Shown piece after piece: positions 8,368 to 16,902 of a stretch of 64,000 bases of DNA. Within the stretch, counting starts at the first letter, position 1. The number at the start of each line of letters is the position of its first letter. The notes below the pieces were generated by a model. The model was given only the letters and a program-made list of their open reading frames with translations, did not search any database and had not been told where the DNA came from. The DNA comes from Jiella mangrovi (GTDB lineage Bacteria > Pseudomonadota > Alphaproteobacteria > Rhizobiales > Rhizobiaceae): contig NZ_JAGJCF010000009.1 in assembly GCF_017815135.1 (NCBI RefSeq), forward strand, positions 1 to 64,000. Reading direction: 5' to 3'. The position numbers were made by a program, and so were the translations under genes.

Positions 8368-10410
8368 TCAGTTGAAGGACGGCGGCTTCGAGAGATCGAC
8401 GCCGCCAGATGCGTCGTTGCCGGTGGCGGGTTTTTGGCCGTTCGCCGGCTTTTGCGGTTGTGTGGTGCCGGATGCGGTGCCATTGGCGTCACCCTGTGAG
8501 CCGGTCGGCTTGTTGCCGAGCTCCAGCGGTGGCAGGCCGAAGGCCGGGGCCTGTGACTGGCCGGCCTGGCCAGCGCTGCCTGCGCCCGAAGTGCCGCCCT
8601 GGCTGCCCGTTCCGCCCGGCGCCGGCTGGCTGCCGGGGAAGGTCAGCGGCGGCAGGCCGAAGCCGCCATTGCCGGACGTGCCGGATCCGCCCGTCGAACC
8701 GGAGCCATTGCCACCGCCGGGGGTGCCGAAGGAGGGCGCTCCGCCGAGCGGCGGCAGGCCGAAACTCGGGGCGTTGCCATTGTTGCCGCCGGTGCTTTCG
8801 CCGAAGCCGGGCACCTTGAAGTCCTGGGAAGCCGGCGGCGGAGCCTCGCTCTTGTAGCGCATCACCATGCCCGGGAAGGCGATGGTGAGGCCGACCATGA
8901 CCACCTGGATGCAGACGAAGGGCACGGCGCCCCAATAGATCTGCCCGGTCGTCACCGGCTCCATGCGCTTGCCCGTCACACGATCGAGATAGGGCACCTT
9001 CGCCGCCACCGAGCGCAGATAGAACAGTGCGAAGCCGAAGGGCGGATGCATGAACGAGGTCTGCATGTTGATGCCGAGGAGGACGCCGAACCAGATGAGA
9101 TCGATGCCGAGCTTGTCGGCGACGGGCGCCAAGAGCGGCACGATGATGAAGGCGAGCTCGAAGAAGTCGAGGAAGAAGGCGAGGAAGAAGACCAGCACGT
9201 TGACGACGATGAGGAAGCCGGTCTCGCCGCCGGGAACCGAGGTCAAAAGCTCCTCGACCCAGATATGGCCGTTGACGCCGTAAAAGGTCAGCGAGAACAC
9301 CCGCGCGCCGATCAGGATGAACAGAACGAAGGCCGAGAGCTTGGTCGTCGCCTCCATCGCCTGGACCATCAGCGTGGTGTTCAGCCGGCGCTTGGAGAAG
9401 GCGAGGATCAACGCACCCACTGCACCCATGGCACCGCCCTCCGTCGGCGTCGCGACGCCGAGGAAGATCGTGCCGAGGACGAGGAAGATCAGCGCCAGCG
9501 GCGGCACCATGACGATGATCACCTGCTGGGTCAGATAGGAGAGAAGCTTGAGCTTCAGCGCCTTGTTGAGGACGGCGACGGTGTAGATCGCGACCACGCC
9601 GACGACGGCGCCCCAGATCGCGGCGCCCTGCTGGACCTCGCCTTCGAAGTAGAGGGTCGCGACATAGGCGATGGCGACGGCCGCGACGATTGACAGGAAG
9701 AGCGAGGTGACGCCGCCGCCCAGCGTCCGCGCCTCCGGCGGCAGGGCCGGGGCGGATTTCGCGTTCAGCATCGTCACGGCGAACATGTAGAGAAGATAGA
9801 GGCCGGTCAGGACCAGCGCCGGCACCAGCGCGCCGGAATACATGTCGCCGACCGAGCGGCCGAGCTGGTCGGCGAGAACGATCAGGACGAGCGAGGGCGG
9901 GACGATCTGGGCCAGCGTGCCCGAGGCGACGATGACGCCGGAGGCGAGTTTGCGATCATAGCCGTAGCGCAGCATGATCGGCAGCGAGATGAGGCCCATG
10001 GCGATGACGGAGGCGGCGACGACGCCGGTCGTGGCGGCAAGCAGCGCGCCGACGAAGATGACGGCATAGGCGAGGCCGCCGCGCAGCGGGCCGAACAGCT
10101 GGCCGACGGTTTCGAGCAGATCCTCGGCCATGCCCGAACGCTCGAGGATCAGCCCCATGAAGGTGAAGAAGGGGATGGCGAGCAGCGTGTCGTTCGACAT
10201 CACCCCGCCGAAGAAGCGGTCCGGCAGGGCTCCGAGCAGCGGCCAGAACAGGTTGATGTCGGAGGAAAGCGGCGCCAGCTCGACGCCGATGACGAAGAAG
10301 CCGAGGCCGATCGCGGCGAGCGAGAAGGCCACCGGATAACCGAGCAGAAGCACGACCACCAGCGTGACGAACATGATCGGCGCGAGGTTGTGGGCGATGA
10401 ATTCGGTCAC
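8368..10410 (-). CDS. TRAP transporter large permease (DctM-like) with long C-terminal tail
   Basis: A 680-residue protein. Residues 1 to about 520 are a DctM-type permease with many membrane helices, including the family segments GVVAASVIAMGLISLPIMLRYG-like around residue 125 and ATPTEGGAMGAVGALILA in the middle. It is the major channel subunit of a sodium- or proton-driven TRAP importer. The permease part is itself long, with extra helices in the centre as in the larger TRAP subclass. Residues 521-680 are unusual: a Gly/Pro/Ser/Asn-rich tail with FGLPPL at 550, 584 and 624 and related PSFG/PSFN motifs. The GTG start overlaps the dctQ stop (GTGA). No DctP binding protein gene lies nearby. 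Confidence 0.9.
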   Translation of the reverse strand: MTEFIAHNLAPIMFVTLVVVLLLGYPVAFSLAAIGLGFFVIGVELAPLSSDINLFWPLLGALPDRFFGGVMSNDTLLAIPFFTFMGLILERSGMAEDLLETVGQLFGPLRGGLAYAVIFVGALLAATTGVVAASVIAMGLISLPIMLRYGYDRKLASGVIVASGTLAQIVPPSLVLIVLADQLGRSVGDMYSGALVPALVLTGLYLLYMFAVTMLNAKSAPALPPEARTLGGGVTSLFLSIVAAVAIAYVATLYFEGEVQQGAAIWGAVVGVVAIYTVAVLNKALKLKLLSYLTQQVIIVMVPPLALIFLVLGTIFLGVATPTEGGAMGAVGALILAFSKRRLNTTLMVQAMEATTKLSAFVLFILIGARVFSLTFYGVNGHIWVEELLTSVPGGETGFLIVVNVLVFFLAFFLDFFELAFIIVPLLAPVADKLGIDLIWFGVLLGINMQTSFMHPPFGFALFYLRSVAAKVPYLDRVTGKRMEPVTTGQIYWGAVPFVCIQVVMVGLTIAFPGMVMRYKSEAPPPASQDFKVPGFGESTGGNNGNAPSFGLPPLGGAPSFGTPGGGNGSGSTGGSGTSGNGGFGLPPLTFPGSQPAPGGTGSQGGTSGAGSAGQAGQSQAPAFGLPPLELGNKPTGSQGDANGTASGTTQPQKPANGQKPATGNDASGGVDLSKPPSFN

Positions 10411-11051
10411 CGGCGCGGCTCCTCATTGGTCAGGGAGCCCTTCGCGCCGGTCGGCAGTTCCGTGCCGCCCTGGGGCTGGTCCGGGGCGAGTGCGGCGAGT
10501 TCCGACGCCTCGGCGGCGTGGCTGGCGCCGGTCGGCGTTTCGTCCGGATAGCCGGCAAACAGCACGGCGCCGCGCTTGATGAGTTCCGAAATGCCCTGGA
10601 ACAGCAGCAGCACGAAGCCGGCGAGAAGCAGCGCCTTGGCCGGCCAGACGATCAGCCCGCCGGCATTGGGCGAATATTCCTGGATTTCGTAGGACCGCAG
10701 CGCATAGGGGAAGAGCAGCCAGACCATCAGCCCCGCGAATGGCAGCAGGATGACGATGTGGCCGATGAAGTCGATCCAGTCTCGGGTGCGCTTGGACAGG
10801 GCGTTGGAGACGATGTCGACGCGGATGTGCTCGTTGCGCTGCAGGGTCCAGGCGGCGGCGAGCATGAAGATCGCGCCGAACAGATACCACTGGAGTTCGA
10901 GCCAGGCGTTGGAGGAGATGTCGAAGACCTTGCGGATCACCGCATTGCCGGCGGATACGATGACGACGACGAGGACGAGCCAGGCGACCGATCGCCCGAC
11001 GAAGGTCGTGACCTTGTCGATGCCTCGCGCAAAGGACATGAGAGCCGACAT
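10407..11051 (-). CDS. TRAP transporter small permease (DctQ-like)
   Basis: A 214-residue protein with four hydrophobic helices in its first 165 residues. It carries the DctQ-family features ELQWYLFGAIFMLAAAWTLQ (about 52-71) and NEHIRVDIV (73-81). The C-terminal 45 residues are polar and Ala/Pro/Glu-rich, echoing the polar tail of its partner. It overlaps the large permease gene by four bases, so the two are co-translated. It is first of the pair; upstream lies a 424-bp divergent gap and no dctP gene. Confidence 0.88.
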   Translation of the reverse strand: MSALMSFARGIDKVTTFVGRSVAWLVLVVVIVSAGNAVIRKVFDISSNAWLELQWYLFGAIFMLAAAWTLQRNEHIRVDIVSNALSKRTRDWIDFIGHIVILLPFAGLMVWLLFPYALRSYEIQEYSPNAGGLIVWPAKALLLAGFVLLLFQGISELIKRGAVLFAGYPDETPTGASHAAEASELAALAPDQPQGGTELPTGAKGSLTNEEPRR

Positions 11052-11397
11052 GCGGCGTTCCCCCCAATCGGCGGGGATCGACGCTCAGGACCGATCGTGC
11101 CGGCTCGCTCGTCCACCGCTCGTCGTTTTGTAATCCGCCCCCGAAAGGCAGCTGTCAGGAGAGTGCGGCGGTTCCTTCTCCGCGCTCGAAGATGCGCGTT
11201 GCGTTAAGCAAATTCACGCGTTTGCGCAAGAGTGGCGCTGCAACGGCTGAATAAGCGCAAGTCATCGTTGCGGTTGGCGACGATCGGAACTTGCGAAGGG
11301 TAGCGTGCGCCGCTTCGCGCTGCGGCGGCACGGCGGGCCGCGTTCGAAAGCCTTTGACGAGCCGTCCGCGAAGGCTCACAAATGCCTGAAAAGAAGC

Positions 11398-11403
11398 TAT
11401 AAT
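11398..11403 (+). promoter_or_regulatory. Probable -10 element (TATAAT) for the indolepyruvate oxidoreductase gene
   Basis: A perfect TATAAT stands 73 bp before the ATG at 11476; the -35 region 17 bp upstream (TCACAA) is weak. The 424-bp gap 11052-11475 between the divergent TRAP and oxidoreductase genes holds nothing else that I can name; frames through it look like composition shadows. Confidence 0.4.
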
Positions 11404-11475
11404 CGATGTGAGAGTGAAGCGGCTTGGCCGGTTCCGGCGCTGGGAGGCGCAAGGCCGCTCTCGGGGAGGAAAAGC

Positions 11476-14400
11476 ATGACAGTTCGCCGCGTCGCCCTCG
11501 GCGACAGGTTCGATCTTTTGGTCGATGACGTGCTTTTGTCCGGCCCTCAGGCGGTCGTCCGGCTGATGCTGATGCAGGCCGCGCGCGACAAGGCGGCGGG
11601 GCTTTCGACCGCCGCCTATGTCACCGGTTATCGCGGCTCGCCGCTCGGCGGGCTCGACCAGCAGTTCGTTCGTGCCGCAAAGGAGCTTGCGGCAAGCCGC
11701 ATCGTCTTCGAGCCCGGTCTCAACGAGGATCTCGCGGCAACGGCGCTTTGGGGCGCTCAGCAGGCGGAACTGCGCGGCGAAGGGCGCCATGACGGCGTCT
11801 TCGGGCTCTGGTACGGCAAGGGGCCGGGGGTCGACCGTTCCGGCGATGCCTTCCGGCATGCCAATCTCGCGGGCACGTCGCGCCATGGCGGCGTCATCGC
11901 GCTTCTGGGCGACGACCATACGTGTGAATCCTCCACTTCGGCCCACCAGTCCGAATTCGCGTCGATCGACGCGATGATGCCGATCTTCCACCCCGCCGGC
12001 GTGCAGGAAATCCTCGATTACGGTCTCGCCGCCTATGCCCTGTCGCGGTTTTCGGGCCTTTGGACGACGATGAAGCTGGTCAAGGACACGGTGGAATCGA
12101 CCGCCACCGTGAACGCGTCCCCGGATCGACTTGCGTTCGTCCTGCCCGGGAGCGACGGGCCGCCGGGCTTTCGCAACATTCGCCGAGCCGCCCATCCGCT
12201 CGAGCAGGAGGCGATGCTGCACGAGCACCGGCTGCCGGCGGCCCATGCCTTCATCGCGGCGAACGGCCTCGACCGGATCGTCCATTCCGGCGGCAGATCG
12301 CCGAGGATCGGCATTCTGTCGCTCGGGAAATCCTGGCTCGATGTCGAACAGGCGCTCGATGCGCTGGGCATCGACGAGGTGGCCGCGGCCGGCTTCGGGC
12401 TGAGGCTGGGTAAGGTGGCGGTGCCCTGGCCGCTGGAACCCGGCTTCGTGCGCCGCTTCGCCGAGGGGCTCGAACGCGTGATCGTGGTCGAGGAAAAGCG
12501 CGGCGTCGTCGAGCCGCAGGTCAAGGAGATCCTCTACCGCACGGCCGGCGCGCCGGAAGTGGTCGGCAAGACCGGCGCAAACGGCGAGCCGCTGTTCAAG
12601 GTCAAGGGCTCGCTCGACACCAACGACATCGCGCTCGTCATCGGCCGGGCGATCCTCGATCGGATGCCTCATGAGGGATTGCAGGCAAAGGTCGCAGGTC
12701 TCGGGGCGCTGCAGGACGATCTTGCGGCAACGCCGGAGATCGCGGCCCGCACACCTTATTTCTGCGCCGGCTGTCCGCACAACAGCTCGACCCGCGTGCC
12801 GGAAGGATCGCGGGCCTATGCCGGCATCGGCTGCCATTACATGGCCCAGTGGATGGACCGCGAGACTGAGGGCTACACCCAGATGGGCGCCGAGGGCGCC
12901 AACTGGATCGGCGAGCGGCACTTTTCGAAGCGCGAACACGTCTTCCAGAATATCGGCGACGGCACCTACAATCATTCCGGCATCATGGCGATCCGTGCGG
13001 CAGCGGCCTCCGGCGCCAACGTCACCTACAAGATCCTCTACAATGACGCGGTCGCCATGACCGGCGGCCAGCCGCACGAGGGCGGGCTCACCGTGCCGAT
13101 GATCGCCGCGCAGGTCGCCGCCGAGGGGGCGAGGCGGGTCGTCGTCGTCTCCGACGAGCCGGACAAGCATCGCGGCAATGGGCAGCTTCCGGCCGGCACG
13201 ACGCTGCATCATCGCCGCGAGCTCGACGACGTCCAGCGTGACCTTGCCGCAATCCCGGGCCTCACCATCCTGATCTACGACCAGACCTGCGCGGCGGAAA
13301 AGCGCCGGCGCAGAAAGCGCGGCACCTTTCCCGATCCGGACCGGCGGGTGATCATCAACGAGCGGGTCTGCGAAGGCTGCGGCGATTGCGGTGTCCAGTC
13401 CAACTGCGTGGCGATCGCAGCGGTCGACACCGAATTCGGCCGCAAGCGCCAGATCGACCAGTCGGCCTGCAACAAGGATTTCTCCTGCCTCGAAGGCTTC
13501 TGCCCTGCGCTGGTGACGGTGCATGGCGCCGAGCTGAAAGCGCCGGCGACGGGAAGGCTGGAGGCGCCCCAAACGCCGGAGCCGCCCCGTGAAGGGCCGG
13601 ATGGCTCGGTCGGCATCGTCATCACCGGCGTCGGCGGGACGGGCGTCGTCACCGTCGGCGCGTTGATCGCCATGGCCGCCCATATCGACGGCCATGGCGC
13701 CGGCGTCATCGACATGGCGGGGCTTGCGCAAAAGGGCGGACCCGTCACCAGCCATGTGCGCATTGCCCCGCGCCGCGAGGACGTCAAGGCGATCCGCGTC
13801 GCCGCCGGCGAGGCTCGGCTGGTCATCGGTTGCGATCTCGTCACCGCCGGCTCGGCGAAGGTCCGCGCGTCGATCACGAGGGGCAGGACGAAGGTGGTGC
13901 TCGACACCCACGAGACGCTGTCGGGCGAGTTCACCCACAATGTCGATTTCTCCTTTCCCAACCGGCGGCTGATCGAGGCGATCGAGAGGGCGGCTGGGCG
14001 GGACGAGGTGGTGCGGATCGACGCCGAGGCGGCGGCGACACAGCTCTTCGGCAATACGATCTTCGCCAATACGCTGATGCTCGGCATGGCCTATCAGACC
14101 GGCGCGCTGCCGGTTTCGCGCCAGGCGCTTCAAACCGCCATTCGCCTCAATGGCGTCGATGTCGAGACCAATCTCTCGGCCTTCGAATGGGGCAGGGCGC
14201 TGCATGCCGACCGGGGCGCGTTGCCGCGCAGCCTGCCACACGAAGGCGAGCGTATCGACCATCGCCGGCGATCCGAAACCCTGAACGAGACCATCGCCCG
14301 CCGGATCGCGGATCTGACGGCCTATCAGGATGCGGCCTTCGCAAGAGCCTATGAGGCGAGCGTCGCTGCGGTCCGCAAGGCGGAGCGGCGCGTTGCGCCC

Positions 14401-14934
14401 GGCCGTGAGGCGCTGACCGACGCGGTCGCCCGCGAGCTCTACAGGCTGACCGCCATCAAGGACGAATACGAGGTCGCCCGGCTCTACAGCGACGGCAGTT
14501 TCGCAGCCCAGCTGGCGGGAAGCTTCGAGCGCCATGGCAAGCTGACGTTCCACCTCGCACCGCCGGTCTTCGGCGAGACGGGACCTGGCGGCCGGCCAAA
14601 GAAGCGCGTCTTCGGCCCGTGGATGCGGCCGGCCTTGCGGCTGCTTGCGGCGATGCGGCGGATCAGGGGGACGGCGCTCGATCCATTCCGCTTTTCCGCC
14701 GAACGCAAGGAACAGCGTGGGGAACTCGCGCGCTACGAGGCAAGCGTCGAGATGATTCTGAGCCACCTTTGTGCCGAGAACTACGACGCGGCGGTCGCTC
14801 TGGCGAAATGGCCGGAGGGGCTGAACGGCTTTGGTCCGGTGCGCCGCAAGAAGGCCGAAGCGGCCGAGCTGCGCCGCAGGAACGCCGAGGCCGCGTTCGA
14901 AAACGCACACCACGTCGCGGAGGCCGCGGAATAG
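11476..14934 (+). CDS. Indolepyruvate ferredoxin oxidoreductase, fused alpha/beta form
   Basis: A 1152-residue single-chain 2-oxoacid oxidoreductase. It oxidatively decarboxylates aryl pyruvates such as indolepyruvate to the acyl-CoA with thiamine diphosphate and Fe-S clusters. The N-terminal half has YRGSPLGGLDQQ and a TPP-binding region around FQNIGDGTYNHSG (about residue 490). A cluster motif CEGCGDC starts at residue 632 with further cysteines in QSNC and DFSCLEGFC. The gamma domain begins near residue 710 (GIVITGVGGTGVVTVG). The ATG at 11476 follows GGGGAGGA and gives the length usual for fused forms; the frame stays open upstream without similarity. Role: aromatic amino acid breakdown. 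A 1252-codon antisense frame over it is a composition artefact. Confidence 0.93.
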   Translation: MTVRRVALGDRFDLLVDDVLLSGPQAVVRLMLMQAARDKAAGLSTAAYVTGYRGSPLGGLDQQFVRAAKELAASRIVFEPGLNEDLAATALWGAQQAELRGEGRHDGVFGLWYGKGPGVDRSGDAFRHANLAGTSRHGGVIALLGDDHTCESSTSAHQSEFASIDAMMPIFHPAGVQEILDYGLAAYALSRFSGLWTTMKLVKDTVESTATVNASPDRLAFVLPGSDGPPGFRNIRRAAHPLEQEAMLHEHRLPAAHAFIAANGLDRIVHSGGRSPRIGILSLGKSWLDVEQALDALGIDEVAAAGFGLRLGKVAVPWPLEPGFVRRFAEGLERVIVVEEKRGVVEPQVKEILYRTAGAPEVVGKTGANGEPLFKVKGSLDTNDIALVIGRAILDRMPHEGLQAKVAGLGALQDDLAATPEIAARTPYFCAGCPHNSSTRVPEGSRAYAGIGCHYMAQWMDRETEGYTQMGAEGANWIGERHFSKREHVFQNIGDGTYNHSGIMAIRAAAASGANVTYKILYNDAVAMTGGQPHEGGLTVPMIAAQVAAEGARRVVVVSDEPDKHRGNGQLPAGTTLHHRRELDDVQRDLAAIPGLTILIYDQTCAAEKRRRRKRGTFPDPDRRVIINERVCEGCGDCGVQSNCVAIAAVDTEFGRKRQIDQSACNKDFSCLEGFCPALVTVHGAELKAPATGRLEAPQTPEPPREGPDGSVGIVITGVGGTGVVTVGALIAMAAHIDGHGAGVIDMAGLAQKGGPVTSHVRIAPRREDVKAIRVAAGEARLVIGCDLVTAGSAKVRASITRGRTKVVLDTHETLSGEFTHNVDFSFPNRRLIEAIERAAGRDEVVRIDAEAAATQLFGNTIFANTLMLGMAYQTGALPVSRQALQTAIRLNGVDVETNLSAFEWGRALHADRGALPRSLPHEGERIDHRRRSETLNETIARRIADLTAYQDAAFARAYEASVAAVRKAERRVAPGREALTDAVARELYRLTAIKDEYEVARLYSDGSFAAQLAGSFERHGKLTFHLAPPVFGETGPGGRPKKRVFGPWMRPALRLLAAMRRIRGTALDPFRFSAERKEQRGELARYEASVEMILSHLCAENYDAAVALAKWPEGLNGFGPVRRKKAEAAELRRRNAEAAFENAHHVAEAAE

Positions 14935-14950
14935 GTCTCGCGGCTGTCTG

Positions 14951-14974
14951 ATCTCGCGCCGATCCGTGCGAGAT
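14951..14974 (+). terminator. Stem-loop after the oxidoreductase gene
   Basis: Arms ATCTCGC (14951-14957) and GCGAGAT (14968-14974) pair perfectly around a 10-base loop, 17 bases after the stop codon. The downstream stretch has only a weak T run (TTAGCGTTTGAC), so it may be a 3'-end hairpin rather than a strong intrinsic terminator. Confidence 0.45.
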
Positions 14975-15021
14975 TAGCGTTTGACTGGACAGCGGGCCAA
15001 AGCCCGGGCATCTCTCACCTC

Positions 15022-15273
15022 ATGTCCGAGGAACCCGATCCGCACTGGCCGCGCTTCATGACCGACAAGGAGCTGCGGGCCTATTTCGGCCTGTCCGAGC
15101 GGGCCTTGCGCCGCTACCGGGCGCTGAAGGAGTTTCCGCAGAAGGACATCGTCGTCGGCAAGACCGATTCGGTCGCGGTGACGCGGTTCTTCGACTGGGT
15201 CGCCGGACTGGCAGATGCCCCGCCTCGCCCGAACAGCCGCTATGTGCCCTCCGCCGAGAAGGACAAGCGCTGA
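15022..15273 (+). CDS. Small helix-turn-helix-like protein, function unknown
   Basis: An 83-residue, basic and aromatic-rich protein. MTDKELRAYFGLSERALRRY (residues 13-32) looks like the first two helices of a MerR/AlpA-type DNA-binding domain, followed by LKEFPQKDIVVGKTDSVAVTRFFDW, where a strand and a third helix would fit. Such short excisionase-like proteins occur alone or with phage genes in Rhizobiales. It begins 87 bp after the oxidoreductase gene on the same strand, and no other phage gene is near. The ATG is the first in the frame. DNA binding is an inference from the pattern only. Confidence 0.6.
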   Translation: MSEEPDPHWPRFMTDKELRAYFGLSERALRRYRALKEFPQKDIVVGKTDSVAVTRFFDWVAGLADAPPRPNSRYVPSAEKDKR

Positions 15274-15369
15274 CCCGCCGGTTGCCGAAGCCGTGTCAGG
15301 CCCCGCAAGGCGCGGGGCGAGACGCTTCGATATCGTCCGACGCGGCATGCGCCGGACCTTTTGCATTAT

Positions 15370-15684
15370 CTATTTGGTGAAATCGGCTCCGGAGCCCGGG
15401 ACCAGGATCGCGCGGCGCTGGACGAAGCCGGAGTCGTTTTCGGCGCGGGACTGCTGCTGCGTGAGGGTCCTGCGGGATGACGAACTCGCCTGGGAGCCGT
15501 AGGACTTCGTCGAACCGGTCGAGATCTTGTCGTCGTCCCGGTAGGTCGTCGTCTTTTCAACCTTCGGGGCCGGGGTGAAGTCGGCGCCCGATCCCGGCAC
15601 CAATCCGCCTGCGAAAGACGCCGCCGGCGCGAACAGCAATCCGCCAGCCATGGCTGCGACAGCGAGAGAGTTCTTCATCGTCAT
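15370..15684 (-). CDS. Small secreted protein with a duplicated LVPGSGADFT motif
   Basis: A 104-residue protein; the ATG at 15684 follows GAGGAAAG. Residues 1 to about 25 form a signal peptide (MTMKNSLAVAAMAGGLLFAP, cleavage after SFA). The mature protein starts GGLVPGSGADFTPAP and the very last ten residues before the final Lys are again LVPGSGADFT. Between lie a Lys/Thr/Asp part and a Ser/Gln-rich linker (SYGSQASSSSRR). No cysteines and no known domain are seen. It is divergent from the LysR gene, with palindromes between them, so it may be that regulator's target. I do not recognise a family. Confidence 0.65.
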   Translation of the reverse strand: MTMKNSLAVAAMAGGLLFAPAASFAGGLVPGSGADFTPAPKVEKTTTYRDDDKISTGSTKSYGSQASSSSRRTLTQQQSRAENDSGFVQRRAILVPGSGADFTK

Positions 15685-15751
15685 ACTTTCCTCGATGATA
15701 CACAAGGCCACGCGGCATCACCGCTTCAGACCCTGATTGCGGTCTATCAGC

Positions 15752-15807
15752 GGGACATAAAGTCCTGTAGACATATTAATGGGACATCCTGTCCCATATG
15801 CGGGACA
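15752..15807. promoter_or_regulatory. Tandem GGGACA-N3-TGTCCC operator sites between secreted protein and lysR
   Basis: 15781-15795 is a perfect palindrome GGGACATCCTGTCCC. 15752-15766 (GGGACATAAAGTCCT) is the same 15-bp site with two changes in the right arm, 29 bp away, close to three helical turns. A third half-site GGGACA is at 15802-15807, just before the lysR ATG. Their position between divergent genes suggests regulation of both by the LysR protein. Confidence 0.65.
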
Positions 15808-15811
15808 AGGC

Positions 15812-16753
15812 ATGCACGATCTCAACGACTTTCGTTATTTCGAGGCGGTGGTGCGCAACGGTGGCTTCAACGCCGCTGCGAGGGACATCGGAGTTGGAAA
15901 ATCGACCCTGTCGCGGCGCATCATGGCACTCGAACAGGACCTCGGCGTCCGGCTGATCGAGCGCACGACCCACAGCTTCGCTGTCACGGCGCTGGGCCGC
16001 GACTTCTACGAAAAGTGCCGGGTCGCCGTGGCCGAGCTTCAGTCGGCGGAAATGCTGGCGACGGCAATGAGCGCCGAACCGCGTGGTCTCGTGACGGTCG
16101 CCGCGCTCCCCGGCGCCTGCGCGGCGACGCTCGGCGCCGGACTGCCGGAGTTCCTGGAGCTCTACCCGAAAGTGCGCGTCCGCCTGCTCCTGGGCATGCG
16201 CCATTTCGACCTCGCCGAAGAACAGATCGACGTCGCCATTCGCGGCGGCCGGCTCGACGGACCCGGCGATGGCGACCTCATCGTCAAGAAGATTGCGGAA
16301 GTGCCCTGGTCGCTCGTCGCCAGCCCCTCCTATCTGGCGCGCACCGGCCTGCCGAAGTCACCCGAGGATCTGACACGGTACGAGACACTGGCGAGGGACT
16401 CGGACGACGGCGGCAACTGGCGCCTGCTCCACCGCGATGGCGAAAGACGCAGTGTGCGCATCCAGCCACGCCTGATGTCGCCTGCGCTCGCGGTTCTCGC
16501 CCAGGCCGCCAGGAACGGCGGCGGCATCGCGATCCTCCCCGAATTGTTCACCGCCAGCATGGTCCAGTCGGGGGAGCTCTTGCGGGTCCTGCCGGAGTGG
16601 TCCGGCGAAACCGAGATCTTGCACCTCGCCTTCCCCTCGCGCCGATCCATGCTCCCGGCCGTCCGCGCCTTTGTCGATTTCGCCCATGACCGGATGACGC
16701 GGCTCATTCAGGGCAAGTGCGACAGCCTCGCCGATTTCGTCGACGCCGCCTGA
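15812..16753 (+). CDS. LysR-family transcriptional regulator
   Basis: A 313-residue LysR-type regulator. The winged helix-turn-helix covers residues 1-60 (DLNDFRYFEAVVRNGGFNAA, then STLSRRIMALEQDLGVRLIE) and the effector domain starts near residue 90 (GLVTVAALPG). The subgroup with conserved VAIRGGRL and SPSYL segments is the one close to AaeR/DsdC-like and quinone or aromatic-responsive members; the inducer is not predictable. The ATG at 15812 fits the family; an upstream ATG at 15779 would lie inside the operator palindrome. It is divergent from the small secreted protein gene. Confidence 0.9.
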   Translation: MHDLNDFRYFEAVVRNGGFNAAARDIGVGKSTLSRRIMALEQDLGVRLIERTTHSFAVTALGRDFYEKCRVAVAELQSAEMLATAMSAEPRGLVTVAALPGACAATLGAGLPEFLELYPKVRVRLLLGMRHFDLAEEQIDVAIRGGRLDGPGDGDLIVKKIAEVPWSLVASPSYLARTGLPKSPEDLTRYETLARDSDDGGNWRLLHRDGERRSVRIQPRLMSPALAVLAQAARNGGGIAILPELFTASMVQSGELLRVLPEWSGETEILHLAFPSRRSMLPAVRAFVDFAHDRMTRLIQGKCDSLADFVDAA

Positions 16754-16902
16754 AGCCGTCGAAGCTGCGCATCGTGCTGGTTCGTAAATCGATTTCGAGA
16801 TCCGGCCGATGCCGCAGGGGCAATGCCGATTGCGGCCAGACGGCATCATGGCGCGCACCCGCGCCATTGCCCATGCCGCATCGCCCGGCTTATGAAGCGG
16901 GA

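Noticed and set aside
11155-14913. A 1252-codon open frame antisense to the indolepyruvate oxidoreductase gene
   Set aside because: It mirrors a gene with full family similarity; Arg/His/Asp/Gly-rich composition and no recognisable domain mark it as a high-GC shadow.
14986-15012. GGGCCAAAGCCCGGGC as another copy of the hairpin repeat
   Set aside because: Only a short GGGC/GCCC match; the TGGATC and GATGACG borders of the repeat family are missing.
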